Of a stretch of DNA of 51,559 nucleotides, positions 33,535 through 42,670 are shown piece after piece (position 1 is the stretch's first letter; every line of letters starts with the position of its first letter). The notes under the pieces are model-generated. The model was given only the letters and a program-made list of their open reading frames with translations, was not told the DNA's origin and did no database searches. The position numbers and the translations under genes were made by a program. Source of the DNA: Bacillota bacterium (GTDB taxonomy: Bacteria; Bacillota; Clostridia; Acetivibrionales; DSM-1351); assembly GCA_023415305.1 (NCBI GenBank), contig JAEZKZ010000100.1:1-51559 (forward strand), given 5' to 3'.

Positions 33535-35826
33535 TTCATTAAGGTATATACTCACCTTACTTTGAATCAGTTTTGCTGTCTCTTCAGCCGTCTTCTTTCC
33601 TGAGAAGAAATCCTTTACACCCTCATTGATAATCTGTGAAGCTTGTTCTTCACTATAAGGCGAGACCGCAAGCTTATCTATCATTTTATTTACCATTTTA
33701 ACATCATCTTCATTCAAGGCTCTGATTTTTCGTCCCTTTTCCTTATAAGCCTGATAGATGTAATTTCGTTCAATTTCAACTTTTGCTTTCTTATCCAGAG
33801 CACTTATACTGATTGGGAATTGGTACATGTCATCCCTGCTTTGAATTTCATCTGAAAGAAGTAACTTAATAAATTCCCAAGACTCTTCCTTGAGTTTTGA
33901 GTTATTGTTGATTGCATAAGTCCTGCCGGGGTAAAATATCTTGGAGGCGGTTTTGCTGCTATATGAGGGGGCATTGAAAAAAGCCACTTCACCGTTCATC
34001 AAACTTTGAGCCGTTATTACATTCTGATAGGTCATAAAATAACTTCTCATAAATCCAATTGTTCCCGGGTCAAGCATTTTATAAAGTTCAGCTATATCAA
34101 GCTTAGGACTGGTAACTCCTTTATCTGAAAATTCCTTTGCAAATTTCAAAATATCAATGAATTCCTTTGAATCGAAGTTACAAGTTCTATTATCCAAATC
34201 AATAAAATTACCCTCTTCACCTTGAAGGAGCAATCCGAATATCCCTTCCGGCGACATCTTATCCAGTGCATACTGGTCCGGTTTCCCATCCCCGTTGGTA
34301 TCTCTGGTGATTTTTTGAGCTATTTTCAAAAAGTCTTCCCATGTCCATTTACCATCATCTATCTTAATTCCCTCCTTTTCCAGGATGGTTTTATTAGCAG
34401 CAAAGGGAGAAAAGCCAAAATTTATAGGCATTACAAACAAATTTCCCTTATACTTGAACGCATCAAGAATGTTTTGCTTATAATCGTTTATATCGAAGGT
34501 ATTATCTTTTTTCATAATTTCGCTAAGGTTGACAAGAGTATTTTTATCTATATACTTTTTATAGGGAAGACCATCAATCTCTATAATATCAGGCCCTTGT
34601 CCGGCCATTAGTTCGGTGGTTATAACTTTTCTGAAATCCTCTTCTGCCTTCTGAGCCCTATTAACTTCATCATCACTTGGACCGTCAGCACTTGTACTTA
34701 TAGTTGCTGCTGTAAAATCCTTTAAATCTATCTTTATATCAGGATGGTTTTTCTGAAATTGCGCAATCGCCGATTCCAAATACTTTTCAGAATATCTGGT
34801 ATAAATGCTGAGTGTTTTCTGATTTGCGGTATTGTTTTTTACCTTTGATGGAGAATATTTATAAAGCAGTGAAATACTCTTTTTCGTCGAGTGATCCATC
34901 TTAAAGGCTAATATGTAAATATTTTTATCCTTATCGAGGATAAAGTCATTTATATAGATTCCTGTATCCAGAAGTGACGACTGCTTAAGATCAAGAACAT
35001 ACCCTTCAATTTTTCCTTCAAGTGTACAGGCTATAAGGCCTTTTTCAGTTAAAATATATAGTTTCTTATTTATATGGCTATACTTCATTTCCCTCATATA
35101 ATGCCCTGAGTCCAACTCTGTCAGCAGTTTACCCTCGTCCTGGTTCAAGCTGATGCTTTCTACAGATGATTTGCCGGATTCTCCGCTGAATGAACCCATA
35201 AGGAGGTTATCCTTATCATCAATTTCAATATAGTCAGTCTTCTTTGCTTCAATTTCCTTTATTTTTTTACCCTCAGAGTTCAAAACCTCAATCTTAGTCC
35301 CTCTCTCAAGCAGATATATATTACCACTTGTATCGACTGCAATGTCGGTTATTCCTGCCTGTTCATCAGTATAGGTCTTTTTTCCAAGGTCAAAGCTCTT
35401 CAGCCTTTCTCCCTTGGAGTTATACACTACTACCGAGCTTTCAACTTCCCTTTTTTTCTCTTCGGATTTAACTTGAATGTTTTTTTCACTGGCCACATAT
35501 CTGTTATCCTGTGAATCAAGAGTAAAAAGAGAATCAGTGTTATCGCATTTATACTCCTGAACCCTTTTACCGTTTGTATCCACTGTAACATTATATGAAT
35601 CCTTTTCTTTCTGCTCTGTCATAACCAGTTGGTTTTTGGAATCCAATCCTATTCGCATACCTAATTTGTCAAATCCGATTTCCTTACCGATATCCTGTTC
35701 CTGATAGTTAGTTACATTTTTCATATCAAGAACATTTTCAGCTGTCTTTATATCCTTTTTGCCACATGCACCCATACTCATGATAATAGCTGACGCGAGT
35801 AAAGTACATATTATCTGTTTTTTCAT
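33532..35826 (-). CDS. Orphan solute-binding lipoprotein with N-terminal propeller-like domain
   Basis: A 764-residue lipoprotein (lipobox MSMGAC, Cys near 20). Residues about 40-335 consist of repeated short strands with DxxGN/DKDKN turns (AVDTSGNIYLLERGTKIEV, EIDDKDNLLMGS, ILDKDKNIYILAF), the look of an NHL- or WD-type beta-propeller. Residues about 345-760 form an extracellular solute-binding domain of the sugar (SBP_bac_1) kind: LSIYTRYSEKYLESAIAQFQ, GQGPDIIEIDG, WTWEDFLKIAQKIT, TRDTNGDGKPDQYAL. No permease or ATPase gene is near. It could present a ligand to a receptor or partner rather than feed an importer. Ribosome site AAAGGAC is distant (about 15 bases). Confidence 0.85.
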   Translation of the reverse strand: MKKQIICTLLASAIIMSMGACGKKDIKTAENVLDMKNVTNYQEQDIGKEIGFDKLGMRIGLDSKNQLVMTEQKEKDSYNVTVDTNGKRVQEYKCDNTDSLFTLDSQDNRYVASEKNIQVKSEEKKREVESSVVVYNSKGERLKSFDLGKKTYTDEQAGITDIAVDTSGNIYLLERGTKIEVLNSEGKKIKEIEAKKTDYIEIDDKDNLLMGSFSGESGKSSVESISLNQDEGKLLTELDSGHYMREMKYSHINKKLYILTEKGLIACTLEGKIEGYVLDLKQSSLLDTGIYINDFILDKDKNIYILAFKMDHSTKKSISLLYKYSPSKVKNNTANQKTLSIYTRYSEKYLESAIAQFQKNHPDIKIDLKDFTAATISTSADGPSDDEVNRAQKAEEDFRKVITTELMAGQGPDIIEIDGLPYKKYIDKNTLVNLSEIMKKDNTFDINDYKQNILDAFKYKGNLFVMPINFGFSPFAANKTILEKEGIKIDDGKWTWEDFLKIAQKITRDTNGDGKPDQYALDKMSPEGIFGLLLQGEEGNFIDLDNRTCNFDSKEFIDILKFAKEFSDKGVTSPKLDIAELYKMLDPGTIGFMRSYFMTYQNVITAQSLMNGEVAFFNAPSYSSKTASKIFYPGRTYAINNNSKLKEESWEFIKLLLSDEIQSRDDMYQFPISISALDKKAKVEIERNYIYQAYKEKGRKIRALNEDDVKMVNKMIDKLAVSPYSEEQASQIINEGVKDFFSGKKTAEETAKLIQSKVSIYLNE

Positions 35827-36137
35827 TTTTTATAACCACTGTCCTTTCTTTTTACCGAAATTCACTATTAAAAAAGCCTCATACAGATTCCTTTTTAATT
35901 CATGAATTACTTATATATTCTTTATATTCCTTATTTTAACAAGTGAAATATACCATATAATTCCGTCAAAGTGAATAGGTTTAAGCCCTTGTTTACATTT
36001 ATCCTCTAAATTTTACACTTTGTTCATATTAAATTTTTAACTCTTGTATTTTATTAGAAATTACTGGTAATAATAAAAACAATCTTGTAAGTAGTTAGTT
36101 GATAAAATTGATATTACCATATGAAAGGAGAGTTGGT
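35827..36137. other. Intergenic, nothing supported
   Basis: AT-rich spacer between divergent genes. I see no promoter with a good match and no hairpin of note. Confidence 0.4.
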
Positions 36138-36239
36138 ATGGGTGATAAGGGAAGTCAGAAGAAAGCACCAAAAATGACTAAGAAAGAGGCCAGAGCTGCT
36201 AAAAATGCAGCTCGCAACAGTAAGAATACTGAGGCTTAA
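36138..36239 (+). CDS. 33-residue basic protein
   Basis: Too short for ordinary gene finding but well supported: ATG 36138 has GAAAGGAGAG eight bases upstream, and a strong terminator lies 54 bases after the stop. It reads MGDKGSQKKAPK, then a Lys/Arg/Ala-rich helix-like stretch ending NTEA. It is highly basic with no hydrophobic segment, so it probably binds nucleic acid or a ribosome, which is inference. Similar short Lys-rich proteins with a MGDKG-type start occur in clostridia. Confidence 0.75.
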   Translation: MGDKGSQKKAPKMTKKEARAAKNAARNSKNTEA

Positions 36240-36292
36240 AGTCATCTGTTACTTACTAATAGAACTCTGAACTTAAAACATAATAACAGAAC

Positions 36293-36326
36293 AAAAAATG
36301 AAATTGCCGGAGCAATTTCATTTTTT
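36293..36326. terminator. Bidirectional terminator
   Basis: A perfect 15-bp stem (arms AAAAAATGAAATTGC and GCAATTTCATTTTTT) with loop CGGA. It serves the 33-residue gene (+) and the hydrolase (-). Confidence 0.92.
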
Positions 36327-36350
36327 ACTATGATAATTTCCATACTATTC

Positions 36351-37028
36351 TTATAAAACAATTCCCGTGATTGTTCCTTCTATACTTTCGACAAAAGTTC
36401 TTGCATCGTCCCGGGTTCCAACTATATCTCCAAAATGAATCGGTACAGCAACAGCAGGTTTTATTGTATTAGCAGCCTGAACAGCTTCAGCTGATGTCAT
36501 TGTATAAGTACCTCCTACAGGTAAAAATACTACATCAGCCTTTATATCCTTCATTTCCGGGATAATGTCGGTATCACCTGCAAAGTAATACCTGATATTA
36601 TTCATATTTACAATAAAGCCTACCCAATTACTTTCTTTTTTATGAAAAGCCTTATTGGTATTATAGGCCGGTACTGTACAGAATTTTAGTCCATCTACTT
36701 CATAATTCTTGTTTGGTACAACGGTAACTATATTGGTTAAACCCGCCTGGACAGCAGTCTCCACAGCATCTCTCGGTATTACTAATACAGTACTGTCCTT
36801 CGCCAACCTTTTGATATCCTCCGTTGAGAAATGATCCCCATGGCTGTGGGAGATGAGTATAATATCAGCATCCTTAGGTTCACCTTCAATTCCAATTGGG
36901 TCAAAATAAATTATTTTGGTCCCCTGCATTTTTATGGTAGAATGTCTGATATGACTTACCCCCTGAAGCAGCTCCTTCAGTATTGCAGCTTTATTTTCTG
37001 AAACTCCTTCAAAAGACTGTTCGGTCAT
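36351..37028 (-). CDS. Metallo-beta-lactamase-fold hydrolase (UPF0173 type)
   Basis: A 225-residue soluble hydrolase. The metal motif HxHxDH appears as SHSHGDHFS (about residue 61), VVFLPVGGTYTM and AVPIHFGD carry further ligands, and YYFAGDTDIIPE supplies the bridging Asp. It matches the UPF0173/YtkL-like group of metal-dependent hydrolases whose physiological substrate is not known. The start is ATG 37028 with GAGGAGGG upstream. Downstream of helD on the same strand, 65 bases away, but not obviously an operon. Confidence 0.88.
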   Translation of the reverse strand: MTEQSFEGVSENKAAILKELLQGVSHIRHSTIKMQGTKIIYFDPIGIEGEPKDADIILISHSHGDHFSTEDIKRLAKDSTVLVIPRDAVETAVQAGLTNIVTVVPNKNYEVDGLKFCTVPAYNTNKAFHKKESNWVGFIVNMNNIRYYFAGDTDIIPEMKDIKADVVFLPVGGTYTMTSAEAVQAANTIKPAVAVPIHFGDIVGTRDDARTFVESIEGTITGIVL

Positions 37029-37093
37029 GTTTATTTCCCTCCTCTTTACTTTATCACCTATTACTTACTTTTGAATGAATATGTATTACAGGA

Positions 37094-39376
37094 CTATTCC
37101 AACAATACTGACTTCTCCCCTACATAATAGATACAGAGCTTGTGAAGCGGTCTTGTCATAGCTACATAAAGCAATTTGGTATCAAGTTCGCTTTCAGAAT
37201 AGTTTTCCCTGTTAGCATTCGATAACAAAACAACATCGAATTCAAGACCTTTTGACAGATAGGACGGAACAATAACTATGCCGCTTTTATACTCCTTTTC
37301 ATTACCGGTTATTAAGCTGATGTCTTTATGATCTTTTTTCAGTTGGGGTAGTATTCTCTGGCATTCCTCCATAGTTTTACATATTACTGCTATGGTCTTA
37401 TGCCTCATATTTATAAACTCGCTGATTTTTTCTGAAATATTTAAGGCTGTCTCATCAAATGATTCCATGGGAATGTATTCAACAGGGTCCCCGTGCCTTA
37501 TAACAGGCCTACCTCTATACATGGCAAGACTTTCAAGCTTTCCCATGACACTATTTGCTGCTTCCATTATCTCAACCGTGGTTCGATAGCTTTGTTCCAG
37601 AGTCAAAAATTCGCATTTCTTTCCTTCAAATACTTCTTCAACAATCTCTTCCCATTGCCGTACACCTCTGTAGGAATGTATTCCCTGACACAAGTCTCCC
37701 AGAATTGTAAATGAGCTGTCCTTTACAATCTTTTTTAGTACATAAAACTGAAATGCACTGAAATCCTGTGCTTCATCGATGACTATATGCTTTACTGGGA
37801 CCTTTTCATCCATGCCGTAAATCTTGTATTTCAGATATATTACAGGTGCGAGGTCTTCCAGTTCCAACTGCTTGCTATTCAATATTTCAAGAGTATACTT
37901 CCTTGTAAATTCACAGGTTTCCTTGTCAACATATCTGCCGGCGAGTTCATCAAAGGTTTCGCTGTCCTCCATCAGATCAAAATAGTACTGATATGGACTT
38001 AGTTTGGGCAGCTTGTCAACGTATTCCTTCACTAGAGTTTTTGATACCTTTTCTATCTTTTTAATAACCCGGTCCCTTTTATCAAAGGCTTCTCTGACAA
38101 ACTTTTGTCTCTCTGCCTCATCAGCTATTTTAATTCTGGCTAATGCAACCTTTTTGTCACATTCAGCTTCGATTTGGGATATAAATTGCTGCTTGCAGGT
38201 TTTGAGCCGTGTTGATAAGCTCTTTTTTATCTCATTCATTCTCTGGGCTATTGGCCACATACCGTACTGTGTCAGGAATAAATTATTTATTTCTTCATAG
38301 GTATAAATAACCTTTGTGCCCAGCATTAAATCCTGTTTAGGTATAAAACTCTGCTCTATTTTATCAATATAATTATCAATTAATTCTTTAAAATGCATAG
38401 ATGTTTTAAGTACAGAAGCCTTCCTCATGCTGTCATTATGCTCTTCCTGTCTTACTGTCCCATTGTGGTTTACAAACATATTAAGCTTGTTGTTCGCATC
38501 AGTAAGCTTGAATTTCTTTCCAATAAGTTCAATGGCAAAATCCTCAAAGGTTGTCTGTTTGACCCTTTCAACGCCTAGTTCCGGAAGAACCTCGGATATA
38601 TAATTCAGGAAAAGTCTGTTTGGGGCTATTATCATAAAATTTTCAGGTTCAAAAGTCTTTTCAAAAGTGTAAATTAGATAAGCTATTCTGTGAAGTGCTA
38701 TTGTAGTTTTACCGCTTCCGGCTACTCCCTGAACTATGAGAGGTTTCCACATCGGGGCTCTGACAATTCTGTTCTGCTCTTCCTGTATCGTTGAAACAAT
38801 TTCCTTTAACCTGTTTTCAGCATTTGCCCCCAGGTAGGTTTGCAGGAATTCATCATTTGTAGTTATATCTATATCAAATATTTCTTCCAGCTTTCCGTCA
38901 TTAATTGCGAATTGCCTTTTTAAGAGCAATTCCCCTTCAATTGTGCCATCAGGACAAACATAGCTTGAGTTTCCCAATCGGCCTTCATAGTAGAGATTTG
39001 CAATCGGCGCGCGCCAGTCGACAATAATAATCTCCTGATCTTCATCTCTTGCAAGGGACATCTTTCCAATATATAGCCTCTCCTGTTTATCTGTTCCGTT
39101 TTCCTTAAAATCTACCCTTGCAAAATATGGCTTGCTTCTGGCTGTATTAAGGTTTCGAACCTTAAGAGCCAGAGTATCGTGGAGCATGGTATTTACCATT
39201 ATGCTTGTATAATCGGCACTGCTGTCTCCACTCATATGTCTTTGTACATTTTCAAGTTCATTTCCAATTTTTGTTCTCTTCTCCAATGCTCGCTCCAGAC
39301 TTATTTCAATATAATCCAGAGTATATCTGCACCTTTCAAGCTCTTCCTTATAGGCCGGATGGTTTGCAGCTGACAT
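37094..39376 (-). CDS. helD: HelD-type superfamily 1 helicase
   Basis: A 760-residue protein, close to the length of B. subtilis HelD (774). HelD uses ATP to remove stalled RNA polymerase from DNA and recycle it. The N-terminus is a coiled coil (ELERCRYTLDYIEISLERALEKRTKIGNEL). Walker A is GVAGSGKTT (about 214) followed by IALHRIAYLIY; Walker B is IVIDEAQDFS (about 530); motif GDLCQGIHSYRG and SKGLEFDVV follow, and VAMTRPLHKL ends the helicase domain. Start ATG 39376 has AAAGGGG about six bases upstream; an earlier in-frame start at 39421 is less likely. Confidence 0.9.
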   Translation of the reverse strand: MSAANHPAYKEELERCRYTLDYIEISLERALEKRTKIGNELENVQRHMSGDSSADYTSIMVNTMLHDTLALKVRNLNTARSKPYFARVDFKENGTDKQERLYIGKMSLARDEDQEIIIVDWRAPIANLYYEGRLGNSSYVCPDGTIEGELLLKRQFAINDGKLEEIFDIDITTNDEFLQTYLGANAENRLKEIVSTIQEEQNRIVRAPMWKPLIVQGVAGSGKTTIALHRIAYLIYTFEKTFEPENFMIIAPNRLFLNYISEVLPELGVERVKQTTFEDFAIELIGKKFKLTDANNKLNMFVNHNGTVRQEEHNDSMRKASVLKTSMHFKELIDNYIDKIEQSFIPKQDLMLGTKVIYTYEEINNLFLTQYGMWPIAQRMNEIKKSLSTRLKTCKQQFISQIEAECDKKVALARIKIADEAERQKFVREAFDKRDRVIKKIEKVSKTLVKEYVDKLPKLSPYQYYFDLMEDSETFDELAGRYVDKETCEFTRKYTLEILNSKQLELEDLAPVIYLKYKIYGMDEKVPVKHIVIDEAQDFSAFQFYVLKKIVKDSSFTILGDLCQGIHSYRGVRQWEEIVEEVFEGKKCEFLTLEQSYRTTVEIMEAANSVMGKLESLAMYRGRPVIRHGDPVEYIPMESFDETALNISEKISEFINMRHKTIAVICKTMEECQRILPQLKKDHKDISLITGNEKEYKSGIVIVPSYLSKGLEFDVVLLSNANRENYSESELDTKLLYVAMTRPLHKLCIYYVGEKSVLLE

Positions 39377-39660
39377 ATTGCACCCCTTTCTACGTTCAGC
39401 AAGTGTATGTAAATAACACATGTAAACGCTTCTGTAAACTTATTTTTCTGTTTTTCACTCATAGGTTAAAATATTATTATCTACTTAGAAGATTATATTG
39501 CCTTTGCAGTTACAAACAGACCTTTATTATATATTTTTCCATTTTTAAAATCAACGCTTGTAACAAAGTCTTAAAAAATATTTAAACAACATGTCTCCCG
39601 GATATTTTGATTAAATAATCCAATATTAATATTGACGTTTAATTTAATTTTTTATACAAT
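39377..39660. other. Intergenic between helD and the GH51 gene
   Basis: AT-rich with no gene. TTTACA and TATTTA with a 17-base spacer on the minus strand may drive helD; on the plus strand TTGACG at 39633 has only a 15-base spacing to TATACA, a weak promoter. Confidence 0.35.
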
Positions 39661-39692
39661 TTTGTTAATACTTATGTTATCCAATTAACAAA
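39661..39692 (+). promoter_or_regulatory. Candidate operator of the GH51 gene
   Basis: TTTGTTAAT (39661-39669) and ATTAACAAA (39684-39692), a perfect 9-bp inverted repeat with a 14-base centre. It lies about 35 bases before the start and downstream of the possible promoter, the right place for a repressor. Confidence 0.5.
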
Positions 39693-39724
39693 TTTATTAA
39701 TTAGTTGTGTATCAGGAGGATATT

Positions 39725-41203
39725 ATGAATACAATTCAAATTTATGCCGATCAGAAGAAGGGCGTAATCAGCAAACATATATACGGACAGTTTTCCGAGC
39801 ATCTAGGTAGGTGTATATATGAAGGCTTCTGGGTTGGAGAGGACTCTCCAATTCCAAACACAAAAGGTATACGGAATGATGTAGTAGAAGCATTAAAGAA
39901 TATTAAAATACCAAATCTCAGATGGCCTGGAGGCTGTTTCGCTGATGAGTATCATTGGAAGGACGGAGTTGGCCCAAAAAGCGATAGAAAGTATATGATT
40001 AATACTCATTGGGGCGGAGTTGTTGAAAACAACCACTTTGGGACTCATGAATTCATGCTGCTCTGTGAACTCCTTGAATGTGAGCCTTATATCTGCGGAA
40101 ATCTTGGTAGCGGTACAATACAGGAAATGTCCGAATGGGTTGAATATATGACCTTTGATGGTGAATCACCTATGGCAAGGTGGCGTAGGGAAAACGGACG
40201 TGAGAAGCCTTGGAAGCTGAAGTATTTTGGAGTTGGAAATGAGAACTGGGGCTGCGGCGGTAATATGAGAGCTGAATACTACGCCGATGAATACAAGCGT
40301 TATCAAACTTACTGCCGTAATTACGGAGATAATAAACTCTATAAAATCGCCTGCGGACCAAATTCTGGCGACTATCACTGGACAGAAGTGCTGATGAAGG
40401 AAGCTGGAAATATGATGGACGGACTCAGCCTCCATTATTATACCGTAGAAGGTGATGTTTTCGAAAACAAGGGGTCCGCGATAGAGTTCAATGAAAAAGG
40501 CTGGTTCCAGATAATGAAGAACTCTCTCTATATGGAAGAACTGGTTACTAAGCATTCGGCGGTTATGGACGTATATGATCCACAAAAGAAAGTTGCACTA
40601 GTAGTTGATGAATGGGGAACCTGGCACGAGGTTGAACCCGGTTCAAACCCCGGGTTCCTGTATCAGCAGAATACTTTACGCGACGCTCTGTCTGCCGCAA
40701 CTCATCTTAATATTTACAATAATCATTGCGACCGTGTAAAAATGTCTGCAATTGCACAGGTTGTCAATGTTCTTCAGGCAATGATTCTGACAGAGGGTGA
40801 AAAGATACTGCTCACTCCTACCTATCATGTATTTGATATGTTCAAGGTTCACCAGGAAGCAGAGCTGGTTCAGTCAATAGTGACATGTGAGGATTATGAG
40901 CTTGAAGGTATGAAGATTCCGCAGCTTAACGCTTCTGCATCTGTTGATGCCGACGGTAAGCTAAATGTTACTATCTGTAACCTCAATCCAAATAAAGATG
41001 CTGACCTGACCCTTGATCTTAAAGGCTTTAAACCGTCAGTAGTGAACGGTAGGGTTCTTACTGCTGATGCTATGAACAAGCATAACAGCTTTGAAAATCC
41101 AAATGCCCTTACAGTTGTTGACTTCATAGGCTTTACTGCCAATGATGCTGGTTTATCGCTCAAGCTTCCTAAAATGTCTGTAGTTCAGTTGGAACTTTCA
41201 TAA
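39725..41203 (+). CDS. GH51 alpha-L-arabinofuranosidase
   Basis: A 492-residue intracellular enzyme that removes arabinose from arabinoxylan or arabinan oligosaccharides. The acid/base Glu173 lies in GVGNENWGCGG and the nucleophile Glu296 in VVDEWGTWHE. The N-terminal ISKHIYGQFSEHLGRCIYEG and IPNLRWPGGCFADEYHWKDG are family landmarks. Start ATG 39725 has CAGGAGG five bases upstream; there is no signal peptide. The substrate fits the CE7 and GH3 genes in the window, all acting on imported hemicellulose pieces. The released arabinose feeds the pentose pathway (tkt). Monocistronic. Confidence 0.95.
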   Translation: MNTIQIYADQKKGVISKHIYGQFSEHLGRCIYEGFWVGEDSPIPNTKGIRNDVVEALKNIKIPNLRWPGGCFADEYHWKDGVGPKSDRKYMINTHWGGVVENNHFGTHEFMLLCELLECEPYICGNLGSGTIQEMSEWVEYMTFDGESPMARWRRENGREKPWKLKYFGVGNENWGCGGNMRAEYYADEYKRYQTYCRNYGDNKLYKIACGPNSGDYHWTEVLMKEAGNMMDGLSLHYYTVEGDVFENKGSAIEFNEKGWFQIMKNSLYMEELVTKHSAVMDVYDPQKKVALVVDEWGTWHEVEPGSNPGFLYQQNTLRDALSAATHLNIYNNHCDRVKMSAIAQVVNVLQAMILTEGEKILLTPTYHVFDMFKVHQEAELVQSIVTCEDYELEGMKIPQLNASASVDADGKLNVTICNLNPNKDADLTLDLKGFKPSVVNGRVLTADAMNKHNSFENPNALTVVDFIGFTANDAGLSLKLPKMSVVQLELS

Positions 41204-41286
41204 TAATGGCTCCCGTAAAAGGAGCAGGCATACAGGTTTATAGCATAAGAATTCATTGAATCCGGATTCAGACTCTAGATTATAGA

Positions 41287-41321
41287 CATCTCCTTAAGCC
41301 TAAGTTTGCTTTAAGGAGATG
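41287..41321. other. 11-bp inverted repeat downstream of the GH51 gene
   Basis: CATCTCCTTAA and TTAAGGAGATG, perfect. No U-tract, so a weak terminator at best. Confidence 0.45.
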
Positions 41322-41392
41322 CTATACGATTCAGTATCTCTATTTATAGAAGTACAGTCATAATTAATAAGGAAATAAGCTGAGGACAGGTC

Positions 41393-41668
41393 ATGACCAA
41401 ACTAAAAGAATGTAAAGGCTGTTCGGCAACAGTTCACTATTCATTTGAAGATGTAAAATCGAATATGGCAGAATATATTAAAACAATTGAACCCGATCTG
41501 CGTACTGACCATGAACTTTACAGAAAACGTCTTGCACAGTGCAGCAGCTGTCCAGGGCTCTATTATGAAAGTACCTGCCGTTACTGCGGTTGCTTTGTCC
41601 AAATGAGGGCACTGCGCAAAACCGTTGACTGTCCCAACCCTGAGGGCAGCAAATGGCAAAATTTATAA
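41393..41668 (+). CDS. Small Cys-rich protein (DUF6171 type)
   Basis: A 91-residue soluble protein with eight cysteines in three groups: CKGC near the N-terminus, CSSCPG in the middle and CRYCGC followed by a final DCP. The pattern indicates two zinc or metal sites. YESTCRYCGCFVQMRALRKTVDCPNP matches the end of DUF6171 proteins; function unknown. The ribosome site before ATG 41393 is weak (GAGGAC). The stop codon lies inside the arm of a long hairpin. Confidence 0.75.
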   Translation: MTKLKECKGCSATVHYSFEDVKSNMAEYIKTIEPDLRTDHELYRKRLAQCSSCPGLYYESTCRYCGCFVQMRALRKTVDCPNPEGSKWQNL

Positions 41669-41759
41669 CCAGGTTATATTAGGGCACAAAATCCCCCATC
41701 CCTCACGGTTCATATCGTTCCGCGAGGGATGGGGGATTTTGTTATATCTTGACCTGGTT
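41667..41759. terminator. Long bidirectional terminator hairpin
   Basis: Outer arms AACCAGGT (41667) and ACCTGGTT (41752); inner perfect 17-bp stem 41688-41704 with 41724-41740 (AAAATCCCCCATCCCTC and its complement), loop of 19. The first arm overlaps the DUF6171 stop codon. Confidence 0.75.
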
Positions 41760-41996
41760 AAAAGATACTCGAATGCACTTACGGCATTCGCTATACCATA
41801 TAAATTGTCGATAATTTTATATTGTTACTATATAAAATAAAATAACGCCGGTCATTTTAACCTCCGACGTTATAATACGTCATGATGATGTTGAATTTCT
41901 TTTTAGCTTATAAAATTAGTAACTTATGTTAAAATTTTATTAACTTACAAACCGTCCTATGACTTAGATCTTATAGGACATCCCATCTTTAACCAC
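41760..41996. other. Intergenic with minor hairpins
   Basis: GTCCTAT/ATAGGAC at 41954-41979 and an imperfect AACGCCGG/CCGACGTT at 41845-41872. The latter, read on the minus strand with its T-rich tail, may end the DUF4352 gene. No gene. Confidence 0.35.
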
Positions 41997-42578
41997 TTAA
42001 TTTAATTTTATAGTTTCAGATTTTGATCCAAGAACATCATTAATTGTAAGTGTTAATCCGGTAGTACTCTCCGGAATCTCATACACAATTCCGCCTCTTC
42101 TTTCTGCTTTAGCGGCTACGCTTCCATCAATCATCTCAATCTTTTCTTCATCAAGTGTTGCTGAACCTATTAAAGAAATGTCATATGTTTTTCCCGACCC
42201 ATCCTTTAATTCAAACATCATTATCGAACTTAATGGCTGCTCCTCATCAGTATTATTTTTAACATTCATGTCAATCATCAGATATGTATTTCCTTCTTCA
42301 GCTTCGAATAAATCTCCACCTTTATTGAATTTAATAGCACTTACAGTATATTCTACATCTCCCACCTTAACTGTCTTATCAATTTTACTCCATCCCTCTG
42401 ATGATCCATCAGTTGAAGCTGTAGAGTCTTTTGACTGCTCAGTAGTTGATGTTGTTGATATTGCCGCTGTTGACTTATCTGCCTCAGTTGTACTCTTAGA
42501 TGATGTAACTTCTGCTCCACAGGCACTCAAAGTAAAAATGATAGCCGTTATTAACACTATTACTGTTAGTTTTTTCAT
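41997..42578 (-). CDS. DUF4352 lipoprotein
   Basis: A 193-residue lipoprotein (lipobox LSAC near residue 20). A Ser/Thr-rich linker (about 25-60) precedes a beta-sandwich DUF4352 domain: VKVGDVEYTVSAIKFNKGGD, TYLMIDMNVKNNTDEEQPLSS, and GGIVYEIPESTTGLTLTIND. DUF4352 domains have an Ig-like fold and are found on cell-surface proteins of Gram-positive bacteria; function unknown. GAGGGAG precedes ATG 42578. The next minus-strand gene (42671-43078) is upstream, with its own terminator between. Confidence 0.88.
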   Translation of the reverse strand: MKKLTVIVLITAIIFTLSACGAEVTSSKSTTEADKSTAAISTTSTTEQSKDSTASTDGSSEGWSKIDKTVKVGDVEYTVSAIKFNKGGDLFEAEEGNTYLMIDMNVKNNTDEEQPLSSIMMFELKDGSGKTYDISLIGSATLDEEKIEMIDGSVAAKAERRGGIVYEIPESTTGLTLTINDVLGSKSETIKLN

Positions 42579-42600
42579 AAAATATTACTCCCTCTTTTTT

Positions 42601-42641
42601 TCAAAAAATTAACGCTGGATAGATTTAGTCCAGCGTTAATT
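42601..42641 (-). terminator. Terminator of the 42671-43078 gene
   Basis: A perfect 13-bp stem (AATTAACGCTGGA with TCCAGCGTTAATT) with a T-run on the minus strand. Confidence 0.85.
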
Positions 42642-42670
42642 CAAAATAGTTTTAATTAATCAATTCGAAC

